Positions 1 to 13,100 of a DNA stretch of 64,000 bases are shown piece by piece. The position numbers and the translations under genes are program-made. The notes beneath the pieces were generated by a model, which saw only the letters and a program-made list of their open reading frames with translations, did no database searches and was not told where the DNA came from. Source of the stretch: Pristionchus mayeri (taxonomy: Eukaryota > Nematoda > Chromadorea > Rhabditida > Neodiplogasteridae); the NCBI GenBank assembly GCA_036245805.1, contig BTRK01000005.1, positions 27,137,469-27,201,468 of the forward strand, written 5' to 3'. The stretch's first letter is position 1. Every line of letters begins with the position of its first letter.

Positions 1-1134
1 CCCCTACCCTCCTTTCCATCTCGTTGTGTATGGGGAAAGAAGATAGGACGGGGAGATGGGGCAGAGACGCAGAGGGGGATAGAGAAGAAGAAGGGAGAGG
101 GAATAAACGAACGACCTTGGCGATCGATGCCTCCCCCGCCTCTCTCTTCCCTCCCTCCGCCCTCTCGTCACCCCCCTCCTATCTCATTCAATGCAAATAC
201 CCACTCTGTCAGCCTGCTCTCTCTCCTCCCCACACTCTCTTCTTCCTCTCGTTGTCTCGTATCTCTCCTCTTCCCATGCTCCCTCACAACACGCTAGCCT
301 TGTGTGCGAGTGGGTGAAGGGAAGCGATTGAAAGGGGGAAGGAGGAAGGGAGGGGAAGGGAAAGAGAAGGGGGCGCGAGTGAGGAACATGGGATCGGAGG
401 ACGAGAAGAAGAAGGAAGCGGATGCAGAGGAGGGAGGATAACTGAGAGACCCATGTCTGTGATAATCACCTATTATTCATCACAAAGGGATCATTCAAGA
501 ATGGAGTACGAGTGGGAAATGGGGGGGGAGCAGATAGATGCCATCGGGTAAAGTAAAAAATAAGAAGTTTGGAATATCACTGAATAAGTCTACCGTACCC
601 TCGACAAGCCTTTAATATTCCTAGCTCACAGCCTGAATAGCTATGGGAATTAGGAGAAGAATATATAGGAAGAGGGAGCGAGTGACTCTGCCCTAAGCTA
701 TCTGCTCGTTGTGTGGAGTACATCGGTGGATGTTGTCTATTTCCTTGCCGTCCCTTCCCTCTCCTCTTCTCCCCTTGTCTCTCCCCTTCCATCTGTGTAT
801 TTTGCATCAACAAGGGGCGGCTCGCCACGAGGGAGTTCACCTAACCAAGAGAGGCAGACACACACACCATGAGAGTGTGGCCAAGTGAGAGAGATGCCGG
901 AAATGGGGGAATGTGCAAGACGAGATGCACAAAGAGACTGACACACTCAGGTTCCCACGCTATGATCCCTTCCCATTACTGTCCGCCTCCCCCCCCCCCC
1001 CCCCCCTCCTTCTCACGCCTATTGACAGCCCACTTTGACCTCCTTATCATTGTACTCTCGTGACAGAGAAGGGAATCTAATCATTCCTCGATGGACACCA
1101 ATCGTGTCTCCACCGTAACCTCTCTCTCTTGCAG
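1..1134 (+). other. Intron or upstream non-coding sequence of the ARID1 gene
   Basis: No frame here shows a conserved protein. The stretch alternates purine-rich and pyrimidine-rich blocks, has an 18-base C run at 989-1006, and ends in a strong acceptor (pyrimidines then GCAG at 1131-1134) that opens an in-frame exon. It is therefore most simply the last intron before the first visible exon, with the gene's 5' end lying outside the window. Confidence 0.6.
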
Positions 1135-4100
1135 CAGCAGTCCCCAGTGCCGCGAGGAGGACCTTCACGGCCCGAATCGCGCGACAAGTACGCAGCAACG
1201 GCGAATGCAGTAGCAGCAGGTGCGGGCGCCCCGCCCCGCCATCCTGGCATCGGGGCAGTACAAGCACACGAATGGGCTCAGCCACGGTCACCCGCTAGTC
1301 CTGCCGGTGAGAGAAGAGAGAAGATGGAGAGAGGGGGGGGGGGGGAATTATGGAATGTAACAGATTAATCGTTGAACTATTGCAGGAATTAGTGGCTATC
1401 CATCTGGTCCTGATCCTTCTAATCCCGCAATGCAGCCCCTTCCCCCGCCCGGGGCTGCACCCGGCTACCCTCCCGGATATCCGGGGGGCGCCCCTTCGCC
1501 CCATGGCTACTGGGCTGGTCAGCCCCGACCAGGCATGCCACCTGCCTATGGAATGCCTCCTGGATATCCCCCCTACGGAATGCATCCTGGCCAACCCCAT
1601 CTTGCCTATGGTCATCCTGGTTATCCTGGAGGACCCCCGCCGCATCCCGGTATGCATCCAGGCATGCGACCACCTCCTCACATGCAACCTGGTTCCAACG
1701 ACATGGTCAAGATGCCGCCTGGGCCGAATCCCATGGAATGGGCTGCCATGCACCGACACAGGGTATCATATTTACTTCAAAACATTTTCGATTATAATTA
1801 GAATACTAAATTTATAAGATTATTGTGAAATATCATTGTCAAAATTAAAGGAAACTAACGCTGATGGTGGTCCTGCGCCGAGTCCAGCGGGAGCACCGAT
1901 GACGGAAGAGGAGAAGGTGGGTGGTCGGCTTACAACGATCTTAAAATAAAAATTTACGTAACATTTACAGAAAAGCAAGAAATTTCCCAAATTAATAATT
2001 TAAAAAATCAATAATTTATGCACCAACAAATTTCGAGATTTAGTAAAATGATGAACTACTTTCTGCACTTCTTTTTTTGTTGGTTTTTTTCTGTTTTCGT
2101 TAAACAGTTTGATTTGCATAATCAAGTATTGATTATAGTATCGAGCTGGAGGACCCCCGCCGCCCGGAATGGTTCCCCAGCAAGCAGCCCCTCCTGCTCC
2201 ACCCGCACGAAAAGAGATATCCATCGTTGATCGACTGGTATGATATATTTTTTCACATTGATTTTTGGTGAAGCGCTCACGTTGTATGCTAAAAAGATAT
2301 CTTACCTACAGGTGGGTCCTCCGACGGCAGCTAATCCTCCCGAGGTGATGCAAGCTCGTCGCGCATTCTTCGATAAACTGGTGGCCTTTTGTGAGCGACA
2401 CGGCGAGCCGATCACAATGATTCCTCAGGTGATTACTGCAATGGGCTCAAAATGATTTCAAATAAATCTACTGAAGGTATCGAAGCAAAATGTGGATTTG
2501 CACCGACTTTATATCGCCGTCCGTAATAAAGGAGGATTCGAGCAGGTGAGACCAAATTGCAATTGGTGAGAGTAGCGAGCTTATGGCCAATCCCTCACTT
2601 CTTCCCATCCCTCTCTCACTTGCGTAGCCAAGGTATTATTATCCCTGAGAGTCGGGTTGCCATGGCGAGAGCTATCGCAAGAAGGATGATAAAGGGTGAA
2701 TAAGAAGAATGAGGACTACGGTATCTATCATACTGGAGGGAAGAGTCCATTGAAAGGGTAGTAGGGAGAAATGAAGATATGGCATGCGATGACTACATTT
2801 GAAGTGATAGAGAGATGACTACAGTAAAACATAGAGAAATCGAGAGAAGAAACGTGGGAGATCTACAGGAAAATAGCAAGAGTGTGAGACTGGGAATAAA
2901 AGCTACGGTAGATCAGAGGAAGGCGTGTATTGGATAGTTAGAAATGAAAAGCGAATGAAGGTATATTTGATGAGAGACATGACAGGTAGGGTTGAATAAG
3001 CAGTGAAGAGGGAAGAGAATGAGCTGATTCGTTATGCTTCTCCCCTCCCCTCGTATCCCCCATTGCTTGTGACGGGAAAGTGATTAGTATAAGAGGAGAT
3101 TACAGTGGGGATTCATCCAATCCTTGTCTTGAGGTTACGAAAGAAAAGGCCTGGAAGATGATCTGCTCTGAGGCGAATCCGGAGGCGAATATCAGCGAAT
3201 CCTCCGCCGCCGGATATCAATTGAGGAGACACTATCAGGTATACGGTATACGAAAAGCTGGATTCGCTGATTGATAGTCAAATATGTGGTGTCTCTTCAG
3301 AAACACCTTCTTCTACTGGAATGCATGGAAACGGGGAGAAATGCAGAGGATGCAGTGGCATTCGCGGATAAATTGAAGAAGAAAAAGAAGGATCCGAATG
3401 CAGGAGCAGCAGCGACACCCGGAGGAAATGGTTAGTGGGAGGAGATGATAGAGAGGGGGGGGGGGGATAAGGTAGGTAGACCACCCAGAAGTTAGAGGAA
3501 AGACGAAGAAGAGTGGAGGAATGAAGGGAAGGGCAGGGATTGACGGGAGGGATGAAGAAAGGGATGGGACGAGGGAGGGGTAGATGGAAGAAAGAGACTT
3601 ACGGGAAGATCGGAGATGGATGGAAGAGAAATGACTAAGATGAAGAGGAAAAGGAGAAGGAAGAGATAGAGGAGCAGAGGGAGGAGGGAGGGGATGAACG
3701 ATGAGAGTACTAATATTAGGAAGGAAGCGAAGAAGCACTATAATGATAGTGTATGTAGGATGGGATTGAAGAGAGTGGGGGAGGATGAAGGGAAGGGGTC
3801 GTGCTCCTACCTCCATCTTGGATTATGAAGGGAGTGATTAGTGAATGGATAGATGAGAGGGGAGGGAGGAGGGAGATCTACCCCTCCTTCCACCTCTCTC
3901 ACTCTCTCTTCCCCTTTCCCTCCCGATTGCATCTGTTGCCGTGGTGACTAGTCGGGAATGAGGGATGAGAGGGAGATGCTCCCCCTTTATCCCTCTCACC
4001 ACCTCGAATACCCTAGATGAACGAATTACGGTAGATGGTGGAGAGAAGTCAGAAATGGAGAATGGGTAGTGTTCTGTAGGAGAGAGGGGAATAATTCCCT

Positions 4101-7100
4101 TTGTGGAGGGGGGTGAAGACGAGAGGAGTAGAGTGACAAAGGAGAGTGCAGAAGAAGATGAAGAGAAGTAGTGGATGAAGTGAAGAGAGGAGAGAGGAAG
4201 TGATTGGAACAGTTAGAGATAGAGAGGTGCCAATAAGTGATTGAGTAGAGAGAGAGAGAGAGGGAGAGAAGGATGGAAGGAGGGAGGGAGGGGTGGGAGG
4301 AGGAAGGGAGCGGGGGGAGAGTGGGTGTCCGTCTGCATCTCTCCCTTCTCTCCTCCCTATCTCCCCTCCCTTCTGCCTCCTCTCACACACACTCACGGCT
4401 ACGACAGCATCCATCCCCTCGTCCGTCCTCCTGCATCTCCCTCGATCCCCTCGATCCCCTCCATCTACTCCCTTTCTTCCCCTCTCCCTCACTCAATCAT
4501 TCCTCGTGGACGTGGTCGTGGTCCAGGAGGGGGAGTTGTCCCCTCAACCAGAGGTCGTCGGAGGAAGACAAAAGACGAGGTTGGATCCAGTCCTGCTTCT
4601 GGTTCCGCCTCTTCCTCGGGTACTCCCATTCCCTCTACTTCTGGGACAGGAACACCCTTACCTCCCTCTGCCTCATCCTACTCGGGTTCTCCCAAGACGG
4701 TTACCGCTACCTCAACTTGGTACCCGCAGCAAGTTGGTGCAGGAGGGGCACAGCAGCAGCAGCAGCCACCCTACCCTCGATCTGTACCTGCCCAACAAAG
4801 CACAAGTGCAGCCACGTACGACTCGGCCCTGCAACAGCAGCAGCAGGCATATTACGCATCGACGGCAGGATCATATGGAACTGCGGGATACGGACAAGCG
4901 TATGGTATGCAGCCTCCTCCCATGTACAGTCAATACTACGGAGGGAGTTACGGGAGTGGGGGGATGGGGAGTGCTCCTCCCTCGACCTCCGTGGCTCAAG
5001 CCCATCCCACACCTTCCCCCTATGCCCAGTACGCGATGAGCATGTACCAGCAACACGCATACTACCGATCGAGAGGACTCGCACCACCTCCAACCTATCC
5101 CCAGGGATACGGCGCAGCCTATCCCAGTCCAGGCCAGTATCCACACCCATACGGTCAGTGAATCTCTATCCTTGTACTCAGTGCGTGTAGATCAGTATCG
5201 TCAGTTTACTGGAATCTTTTGGTTGGTTATGGGGGTGGCAGAAAGGGATAGGGTTTCATGTGTATTGGCAAGCTGTTTATCTTTCCTTCCCTCGATTGTT
5301 GTGGTCTCTTCTAGTCGCCATTTAGTCTGGTCATTTCGCATTCTCTTGAGTGTCTCTCCTCTCTCTCGTCGCAATGATCTCTGCTCACTTCCGTTCGCAA
5401 CTTGTTGTCTCCCCCGTGTCTCCTCTCCCTCTTCATTCCACATACTCCCTCCCTCCAATCATTAATCATCTCCGAGTCGCTCACTGATACAAACGAGCGC
5501 CGAGTGTTTATTTCCGCTTCTCTAATTCTCTCCTCCCTCGCTCCTGTTCCTGGCCACAAAAAGATTACTAAAGGAAGAGTGTGAGAGCCCCCGTTGAATC
5601 TCTCCGTTCTCTGCCTTCTTCTCGATTGCTCTCTGATGTACGATGTCCTACCAGCCACAAGCAGCTTGTACTCTGATTGTAGTGAAAGGAGTATCCCGTT
5701 TGTATCTACTAGGGGGGAGTACAAAGTAGTCCTCTCTTCATCCTCCCTTTTCTTCTCCTCTTCCTCTCCTTTCTTCTCCTCTTCTCGCCTTCCTTCTAAT
5801 TACGGTGGCAGGCATATCTCATCATTCTCAGCTTGGTGAGAGTAGAGTCATCTTTCGAGAAGGGAGAGGCACGACGAGTAGATCCCCTCGGACACTGACA
5901 GACGTGGAAAGGGAACGAGTAGTTCACACCCGTCCTCCCTTCTTCTATTCTCGAAGACGTCAGTCTTATTGATCACACCCCTTATCTCTTGTATCACTGC
6001 TGACAGTACCAGAGAGAGAGAGAGAGAGAGAGGTGATCACTTCATCTCCCTTCTCCTCTCTTCTTTTTGCACACCCTTCCTCCCATCGGAGTGACTCGTC
6101 CTTATCTCGGACTCTCCTCCCTCCTTCCCTTCATCTCTCCTCTCCCTCCTCCCCTCCCTTCCATCAGACACTGACAGCTCCTCTCCTCTCCATCTCTCTG
6201 CTCCTTCTTCTTTCGTCTTCCTCCCGTCTCTTCTCTTCTCTCTGAGAAGGGAAGAGGTGGAAAGGGAGAGGGGGAGTAGCCATTAGATGTATGAATCTCT
6301 CCCGCATCTCTTCCATCTAGAGGTGGTTGAGGGATAGAAGAGGACGAGGAGGAGGGAGGGAGTCCCTTCATCATCATCGGGATAAGGCAGATGGAGAGAG
6401 GGAGAGGAAGGGGAGCAATCAGGAGTATGAATGCACCTCTGTCGAGGCAGGAAAGGAGGGGGTACAAGTAGTAATGAGAGGGAGAGGGAGAGAGGGGAGA
6501 GACTCCCGCTTGTCATTGAGGGAGAGAGCTGTTGATACTCGTAGGGGTTGCTAGGGTGACGGGAGAGGGGAAAGGAGAGGCTGATGGGGACTAAGGGGGA
6601 GGAATGGAAGGGTATGGGGGAAGGAGGGAAGGGGAAGGGGAAGACAGGGGGATGATCAGGAGTGGCAGTATTTGGTAGTGGGAGTTGTGTATGGAGGGGG
6701 AAGACATCAATCCTCTTCCTCCCTTGTCTCGCTCTTCTTCTTCTCACTGAGAGCAATCGCTCCTTTGAGAGAGGGGGTAGAATGGAGAGAGGAGGCAAGA
6801 TGGAAGGAACTATGACCGGTCCCATCCCCTCTCCTCTTCATTTTTTTGCTCCCTTCCTCCCCATTCCACTCACTCTCTGCGTGTCTTCCTCTATCTTCGT
6901 CTCTCCTTCCCTCCAATGAATCAGTTGAAAAGAAGAGAATGAACGAAGAAGGGGGGGGGGGGGTCGAAGTGTTATTTGAATCGAAACTCAAAAAGAAAAC
7001 TACTGCCTACCAGTAAGGTCGTGAAAATGGGATTGATTCGAGTGATTGGGAATGAATAACGAGGATCGAAGGAACGTGAAGGAGTCAAATGTAAAGGGTA

Positions 7101-10100
7101 ATACCAATAGATGAATAGTATATTTCTTTCAGCCTCGACTCCAGGAACAGCAGGGACTCCAAGTGGCCCTGGCGGTGTTCCCGCATCGGCCAGTGCACCC
7201 TCCCCCTTCCCCGGTGGACCTCCCCCCGGATACTACGGTGCGCCAGGAGGTCCTGCACCTCCAGGAGGATGGCCACCACCCGGTCCCCATGGATCCGCAT
7301 ACCCTGGCTACCCCGGAGCCATGCGGCCACCCAATATGGTGAGTGATTGAGATATATAGTCAATTATGTAGTTTTATTAGAAAAATATCCTTGATAAAAC
7401 GGATTGTGCATAGATATATGTTGTAACTTGCAGCCCGACCCCTCGACGATGAGTGAAGAGCAGAGGGCGGCATTCCAGAGACAGCAGCAGGTTGCTGCAG
7501 GTGAGAATGAGGGGGGAGGCATGGGCAGAGGATGTGACTAGTGAGAGGGGAACAACTAGTAGGGAGCTATAAGATACCCCCCTATGGTATTGATCTTGCA
7601 GGAACTCCGACGGACGCAGCCCCCGCAACTCCGTACTCGCAACCACCGGCGACTCCTGTTGGGGGAGGAGAGAGCAGAGCACCCTCCGCACCCCCGCCCG
7701 GTGAGGGAAGGGAAGGGACAGCTATACATTGCCCCTTCTATACACAACCACAGCTATTTAACTGTCGATCAGCCAATACAGTCGAACTGTTCCATTCCCA
7801 ACAAGAGATATTTATGGGAAGAGTGTGATTGCAGCCACTCCCGATTCCTCGTCCCGTCTCTCTGCCCCCGATACGATTGAGAGACCGGCGAGTCAGGCCA
7901 GCAATGCAGCCCCTCCCTCTGCCGTCCCTCCCTCTGCAGCACTCACTCCCACTCCAGGAGCAGCTGCAGCTGCAGCCACGAGCAGCGCCCCCTCCACCAG
8001 GTGAGAACATTTGCATAGAGAGAGAGAGAGAGAGAGGGGAGGGGGAGAGATGACACTATTATCTGTAGATCGAGTGTGCATGCAAATAGATTGATCTCCA
8101 TAGGGTGAGAGGGTGAATAAAGAATGTTCCTCTCCGTGTCATTCATCCCTTTGCCCCCTCGAATCTCATTGCTTCATCACTCTTTTTCTCTCCATTTCAC
8201 ATGCTCTCTCTCTCCTTCTTTCTCTCTTACTCCCTCTATCTCTCTTGATCCTACCTCTAGATTCCTTCGCACGTATCGTGACATTAATTTGTGACTACCT
8301 TGCACTCCCTTTGCTACCTCCATCTATCATTTTTCATCCGTAGAGCAGGAAGGGACTACCCGGATGTAAAGGGAAAAGAATAAGAGTTATTGTTGAAATG
8401 CCAATATTGGAAGAGAGTTAGGTGTGGCTTTTTTGAACAGAAGCTTACCGCGCAATAATCAATTAGTAGTGTGCAAAATGGGATATTAATCTGGTAGGGG
8501 ATTGAGCTGCTCTCCATTCAATTCCTTGGCAACGGGAGGTGAGATGGAGGGGGAGATAGAAGTGGGATGAAGTAGCCTTCGTTCTATACCTCTATGAGTG
8601 CTGTCGAATACGGCGTTTTCCCCCTCCCTCCCTCCCCTTCCTCTCCTCTCCTATCAGTCCTCATCTTCTTTCCATCTTCGTTCGTTCTTTATCGGAATGG
8701 CTGGTGGATGTCTCACCCCATCTCGATCTTCTTTTCCTCTCTTCTCGTCCTCTTCCTCTTCTCTCTCTCTTCATTTCCTCTTCTCTCTCTCCTCTATTTC
8801 TCCCCAGGCGATGAGAGAGGGAGAAGGGAGAAGGGAACGATCCACGTTCTTCATCCTTCCTTCGATTGAACGACGCGCTCTTTCCCTCTTCCCTCTCCAA
8901 TTGTTTCTTCCTTGTCTGAATGATGTATTCCCCTGGTCCTCTCTCCTATTCCCTCTCATTGCTCCTCCTTGCAGCATGGCAGCAACTCCTCACTACGGGC
9001 AGCCTCCTCCGATGTATTCTGGTGGTCCGGGTACTCCTGGTGGAGGCAGACCTCCGATGGGCGGTCCGGGTGCCTCTCCCTACCCCGGATACCCTCCTCA
9101 GGGTGCCTACCCCGGCTACCCTCCCCACATGCAACCCCATCCACAGTACATGCAGCACCAGATGTGGGCTGCACAGCAGCAGCAGCAGCAAGCAGCTGCA
9201 GCTGGCCGAGGGTACCCGGGAGGGGGAGGAGTCGCCCCCGGAGGAGCAGCAAGCACTCCCCAGACAAGACCATTCTACCCCCAGCAACAGCAGCAGCCAG
9301 GAGGAAGTTTAGGAGGAAGAGGAGGAATGAACACTCCCGCTCCCTCCCAGCCAGCCCCCTCTCCTGGAGGAAGCAATGCACAGAGGATCAGAGGGGTACG
9401 TCATTCTCCACGCATTGGTTCACTGTTCACGAGTGTTCATAACAACTGGTAGTGTTTTCAGTACTCGAGTGCGACGACTCCGGCAGGTTCGTATCCTCCA
9501 TCGGGGGTGGCTGCATCAGCCACTCCCCTCCGTGCCCCTCCCCCCATGGCTGCAGGGGCTGCCCATGCGGGAACTGTCCAGCCAGCCGGACCTGCTGGCA
9601 TGATGATGAGTGAGTGGAGCACACTTCGTTTCATGCACTCATTATTACTTTCGAGGAGGAGTATTGTTGTTTTTTGTTTTTGTTTCTATGGTTGAGTGAT
9701 TGTTGAAGACAGAAGGAAATATATATTGTATCTCAGATGGTGCCTTCCCTCCGCAGTCGACTCTCTTCCCTCCTGGAAGTGTAGAGGCATCCTCCATCAG
9801 CCAGAGAAGGAGAAGGAAGATGCTGGCTAGAGATCTAATCGGGGTACTTTTTCCCGTCTCTCTCCCTCTCTTCATGGTATCTCTCAGGCGACTCCCCGTC
9901 GTCTCTTGATGACTCTCCGATCTGCCCTCGATTCGGAAGTAGTCTGGGCAGTGAATGCCCTCACCGTCCTCCTCCACGACGACTCCTTCTCCGCCCCCGC
10001 TCTCGCTTCGATGCCTGGAATCCTCAACGCTGTCGTCGACCATCTACTCGCTACCCTCCACGTACTCTGGCCAGACGAATTCGAGGTGAGCATAGGGAAT

Positions 10101-13100
10101 AAGGATTTATTTGTTGAAAGAGTCTACAAAAACTGAAATATGTATATTTGATGTTGTAGTTGCCTTCCCCGTGCACTGCGTCGTCTTCGAAGGAAGAGAC
10201 GGAGAGGGAGAAGATGATCAAGGACGCACTCAGAGTGAGCAGCCTTCCATTCATTGAATCAAAGACTAGCTAACGGCCAATTGACTGTAGATGAAGTAGA
10301 TTGAAGGGTGGTAATGAATAGTTGATGCAGGGAGTGTCTGAGCCAGTGAAGGGAGTGGTGGGAGTGAGGGAGAAGAAGGGAGAGAAGAATGGCAACTACA
10401 CGAAGACGACGAGGACGGGCAGGAAGGTGAGAAGGAACTTACAATCCCAGCCTTAGTGCTGCTTTTCACTACTCAGTATACATTTTATATACTTTTATGA
10501 ATGGAATTAATGGAAATGGAAAAATTGGCAGGTTCACTTCAAAGAGGCTGAAATGCCAGAGGAACTGCGGCGAAGACTGCTGGAGGATATGAAGGACGAA
10601 GGTACCTTCTGCTTCCTTTGCACCAATTTAATTCACACCAATGACTTTATCATTGTCAAAATGATGAAAAATAGTTTGTATCACAATGAATGTTGCGAGA
10701 AGACGTGGGTAAGATTGAATGTGCCTTGCAGACTGTCGCCCCTCCTCCTCCTCATCTTCTGATCCCTCCCCCTCCTCCGATTCCATCTCTGGATCACTCG
10801 TGAATAGAGCAGTCGCCAGATTGAGAGCCAATCTAGAAGCTGCCTCCCAACTGAATTACCCCCGATTCCGGTGAGTAGATTACGTTGCTAATACTAATAA
10901 ATACGCTTATCTATTGAGATGTTGGATAGCTCTACAGATCAATTCATTTTCAGGATACGGGAGAGTTGCGGGAAGGTGTGGAGTGAAGTGAAAGAAGAAG
11001 AGGCAGAGGAAGTGGAAGAAGAAGAGGAAACGGTGAGTGGATTGGGGAATTGACTGATGGACATCTGTTATTGAATAGTGAGAGGAGTAATACAAAAATA
11101 TAGAAGTGATGTGCTTGAAGATTTCTCCGTTCTTCTATCGACTGCCTAACAAGATGGAGTGTGCTGAGTATCCGAATGACGTCGAACTGGAGACATTCCG
11201 ACCCACTGCTCTCATTAACAGGTCAGGCCACTCACTTGATCTATTCGATGTAATTGCTCTTGTAGTAGTAGGGAATGGATAACGGGATAAGTAGTGTAGA
11301 TGGTGTTGGTGCAGGGATGCAGTGCTGTTGTCACTCACTCATCGTGCCCTCGCCCTCTCCAATATCATCAGAGGATTCTCCTTCTGCCATGGGAACGAGC
11401 AGACACTCGCAGCCCATCCCGAACTGCTGAGGATACTCGGAAAGTGAGTGGAGGGATGAGTAGAGGAGGGGCACGGCAATTTTTTTCTCAACACCCCGTT
11501 AAGAGAAATGGTCCGATTTCAGATCAAAATAACCACAGAAAGATTTACTAAGCATTGAAAGTATATCAATTCTGTGTTTAGTGACTAGGCTGCATATTCC
11601 ATATTCGCTAGAATAGAAGGCGCACTTGGTTAATTGATGGTTAGATGATGTTCCGGAAGGCAGAAAATGGCAACTAAACATTAATTAGTGAATAAATAAT
11701 AATTTATGAGTAAATCAATATAATAAACCGAAAACCGTATAGCTAAAGTTGCCTGACAATTTGAAAAGTACCAGTTTCAGGCAACATTTTTTAAAAATAC
11801 ACCGTTCCTCTGGAAAAAAACATTGCACCGTGCCACAGTACTTAGTTCATTTTAGCGGACCATTTTTTCCAGGTGTGTTGGTGAAAATATTGCCGTGAGA
11901 GGGGGCACATGATTGCGGGATATTAGGTCGATTGTATAGTTAATTTTTATTTTATTTTTTACTCTAATAATCAATTGCAGATTCCTCAAGTTGTGTGTGA
12001 ATGAGCGACTGGTGAAGAAGGTGAAGGCTCCCAAGCCAGTCAGTTTTTATCTATTATTTTAATTTTAAATATACAACAGTTTGATGATCTTTAATATCCC
12101 TTTCTGTAATTGATTGGATGGTTGGTGATAGTCTCCCCTTCAGGAGGATTCGACTCCCTCCCATCCCTCGTCCCTCCTCGATTCTCCCGATTCCTCGTCG
12201 GCAGTACTGCAGGAAGTGGCGGTGCAACTGAGAGAAGACTCCTTCACCGTCCTCGCCCATCTATCTGTCGTCGTCAGTTTATCACCCATTTATTGTCATT
12301 TGTAAACTATATTACACTCTATCACTTATACTCTACCATTGTTCGATTCTGCGTTAGATTTAGTGGGCAGATGAGAATGGGAAGAAGTAGAGTGAGTATC
12401 TCTCTTCGTTGCAGTTGGATCTATATGAGATGGATAGCAGTGTCTCGTACCCCATCATGGATGGACTCGTGCACTGGGCAGTGAGTGCAACTGCAGAGGC
12501 CACTGACAACCTACTCCATGGAATTATCAGTCCACGGTGAGTCGAGATGACCACTCCCTGTGTAGTGTGAGATGACACTTACTATAAAGAAGAGAAATGT
12601 TTATTGAAACGATTAAATAAGCCCTGATTAATGTGTAATAGCGACCTGATTGTGCAGTGACTACGCACTGGAGGCATTGTGCAAGTTGTGTGTTCTGGAG
12701 AGGAACGTCGATCTGCTGCTGTCGACTGGCCCATGGCCGAGGACGGAGAGACTCGTCAAGGTCCTCACACGATTACTACCCATGCACGAGGAGAGCCACC
12801 ATCGGTATGTTGAGGCCTCCCCCCTCCTTCCTTCCTCTTCCTTGACAATCCCTTCCCCCTTTAGCGAGTTCGCCATCGTGATACTCAATGCGATGTGTCT
12901 GGGATCGGAAGCAGTGTGTTGGACGACTGCAGTCGAGACGAATGCCATCCACCATCTACTCAATTTCATCGAGATATCCGACCACAACATGCACACTGTG
13001 AGTACTGTAAAGAAGGAGGCGATCGAGCACTGACTAGATTACTGTTGCACGCGTGAGAAGGAGTAGATGAAGGTGGAGTATGTGCAGGTGATGCAATCAC

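Noticed and set aside
3313..3816. 167-residue Ser/Pro/Leu-rich frame on -
   Set aside because: It is antisense to a purine-rich intron and an ARID exon; low complexity, with no motif or splice support.
4241..5190. Three overlapping + frames of about 250-306 residues
   Set aside because: Only one (Gly/Ser/Gln/Tyr-rich, from 4527) joins in phase to ARID1 exons; the others are composition shadows.
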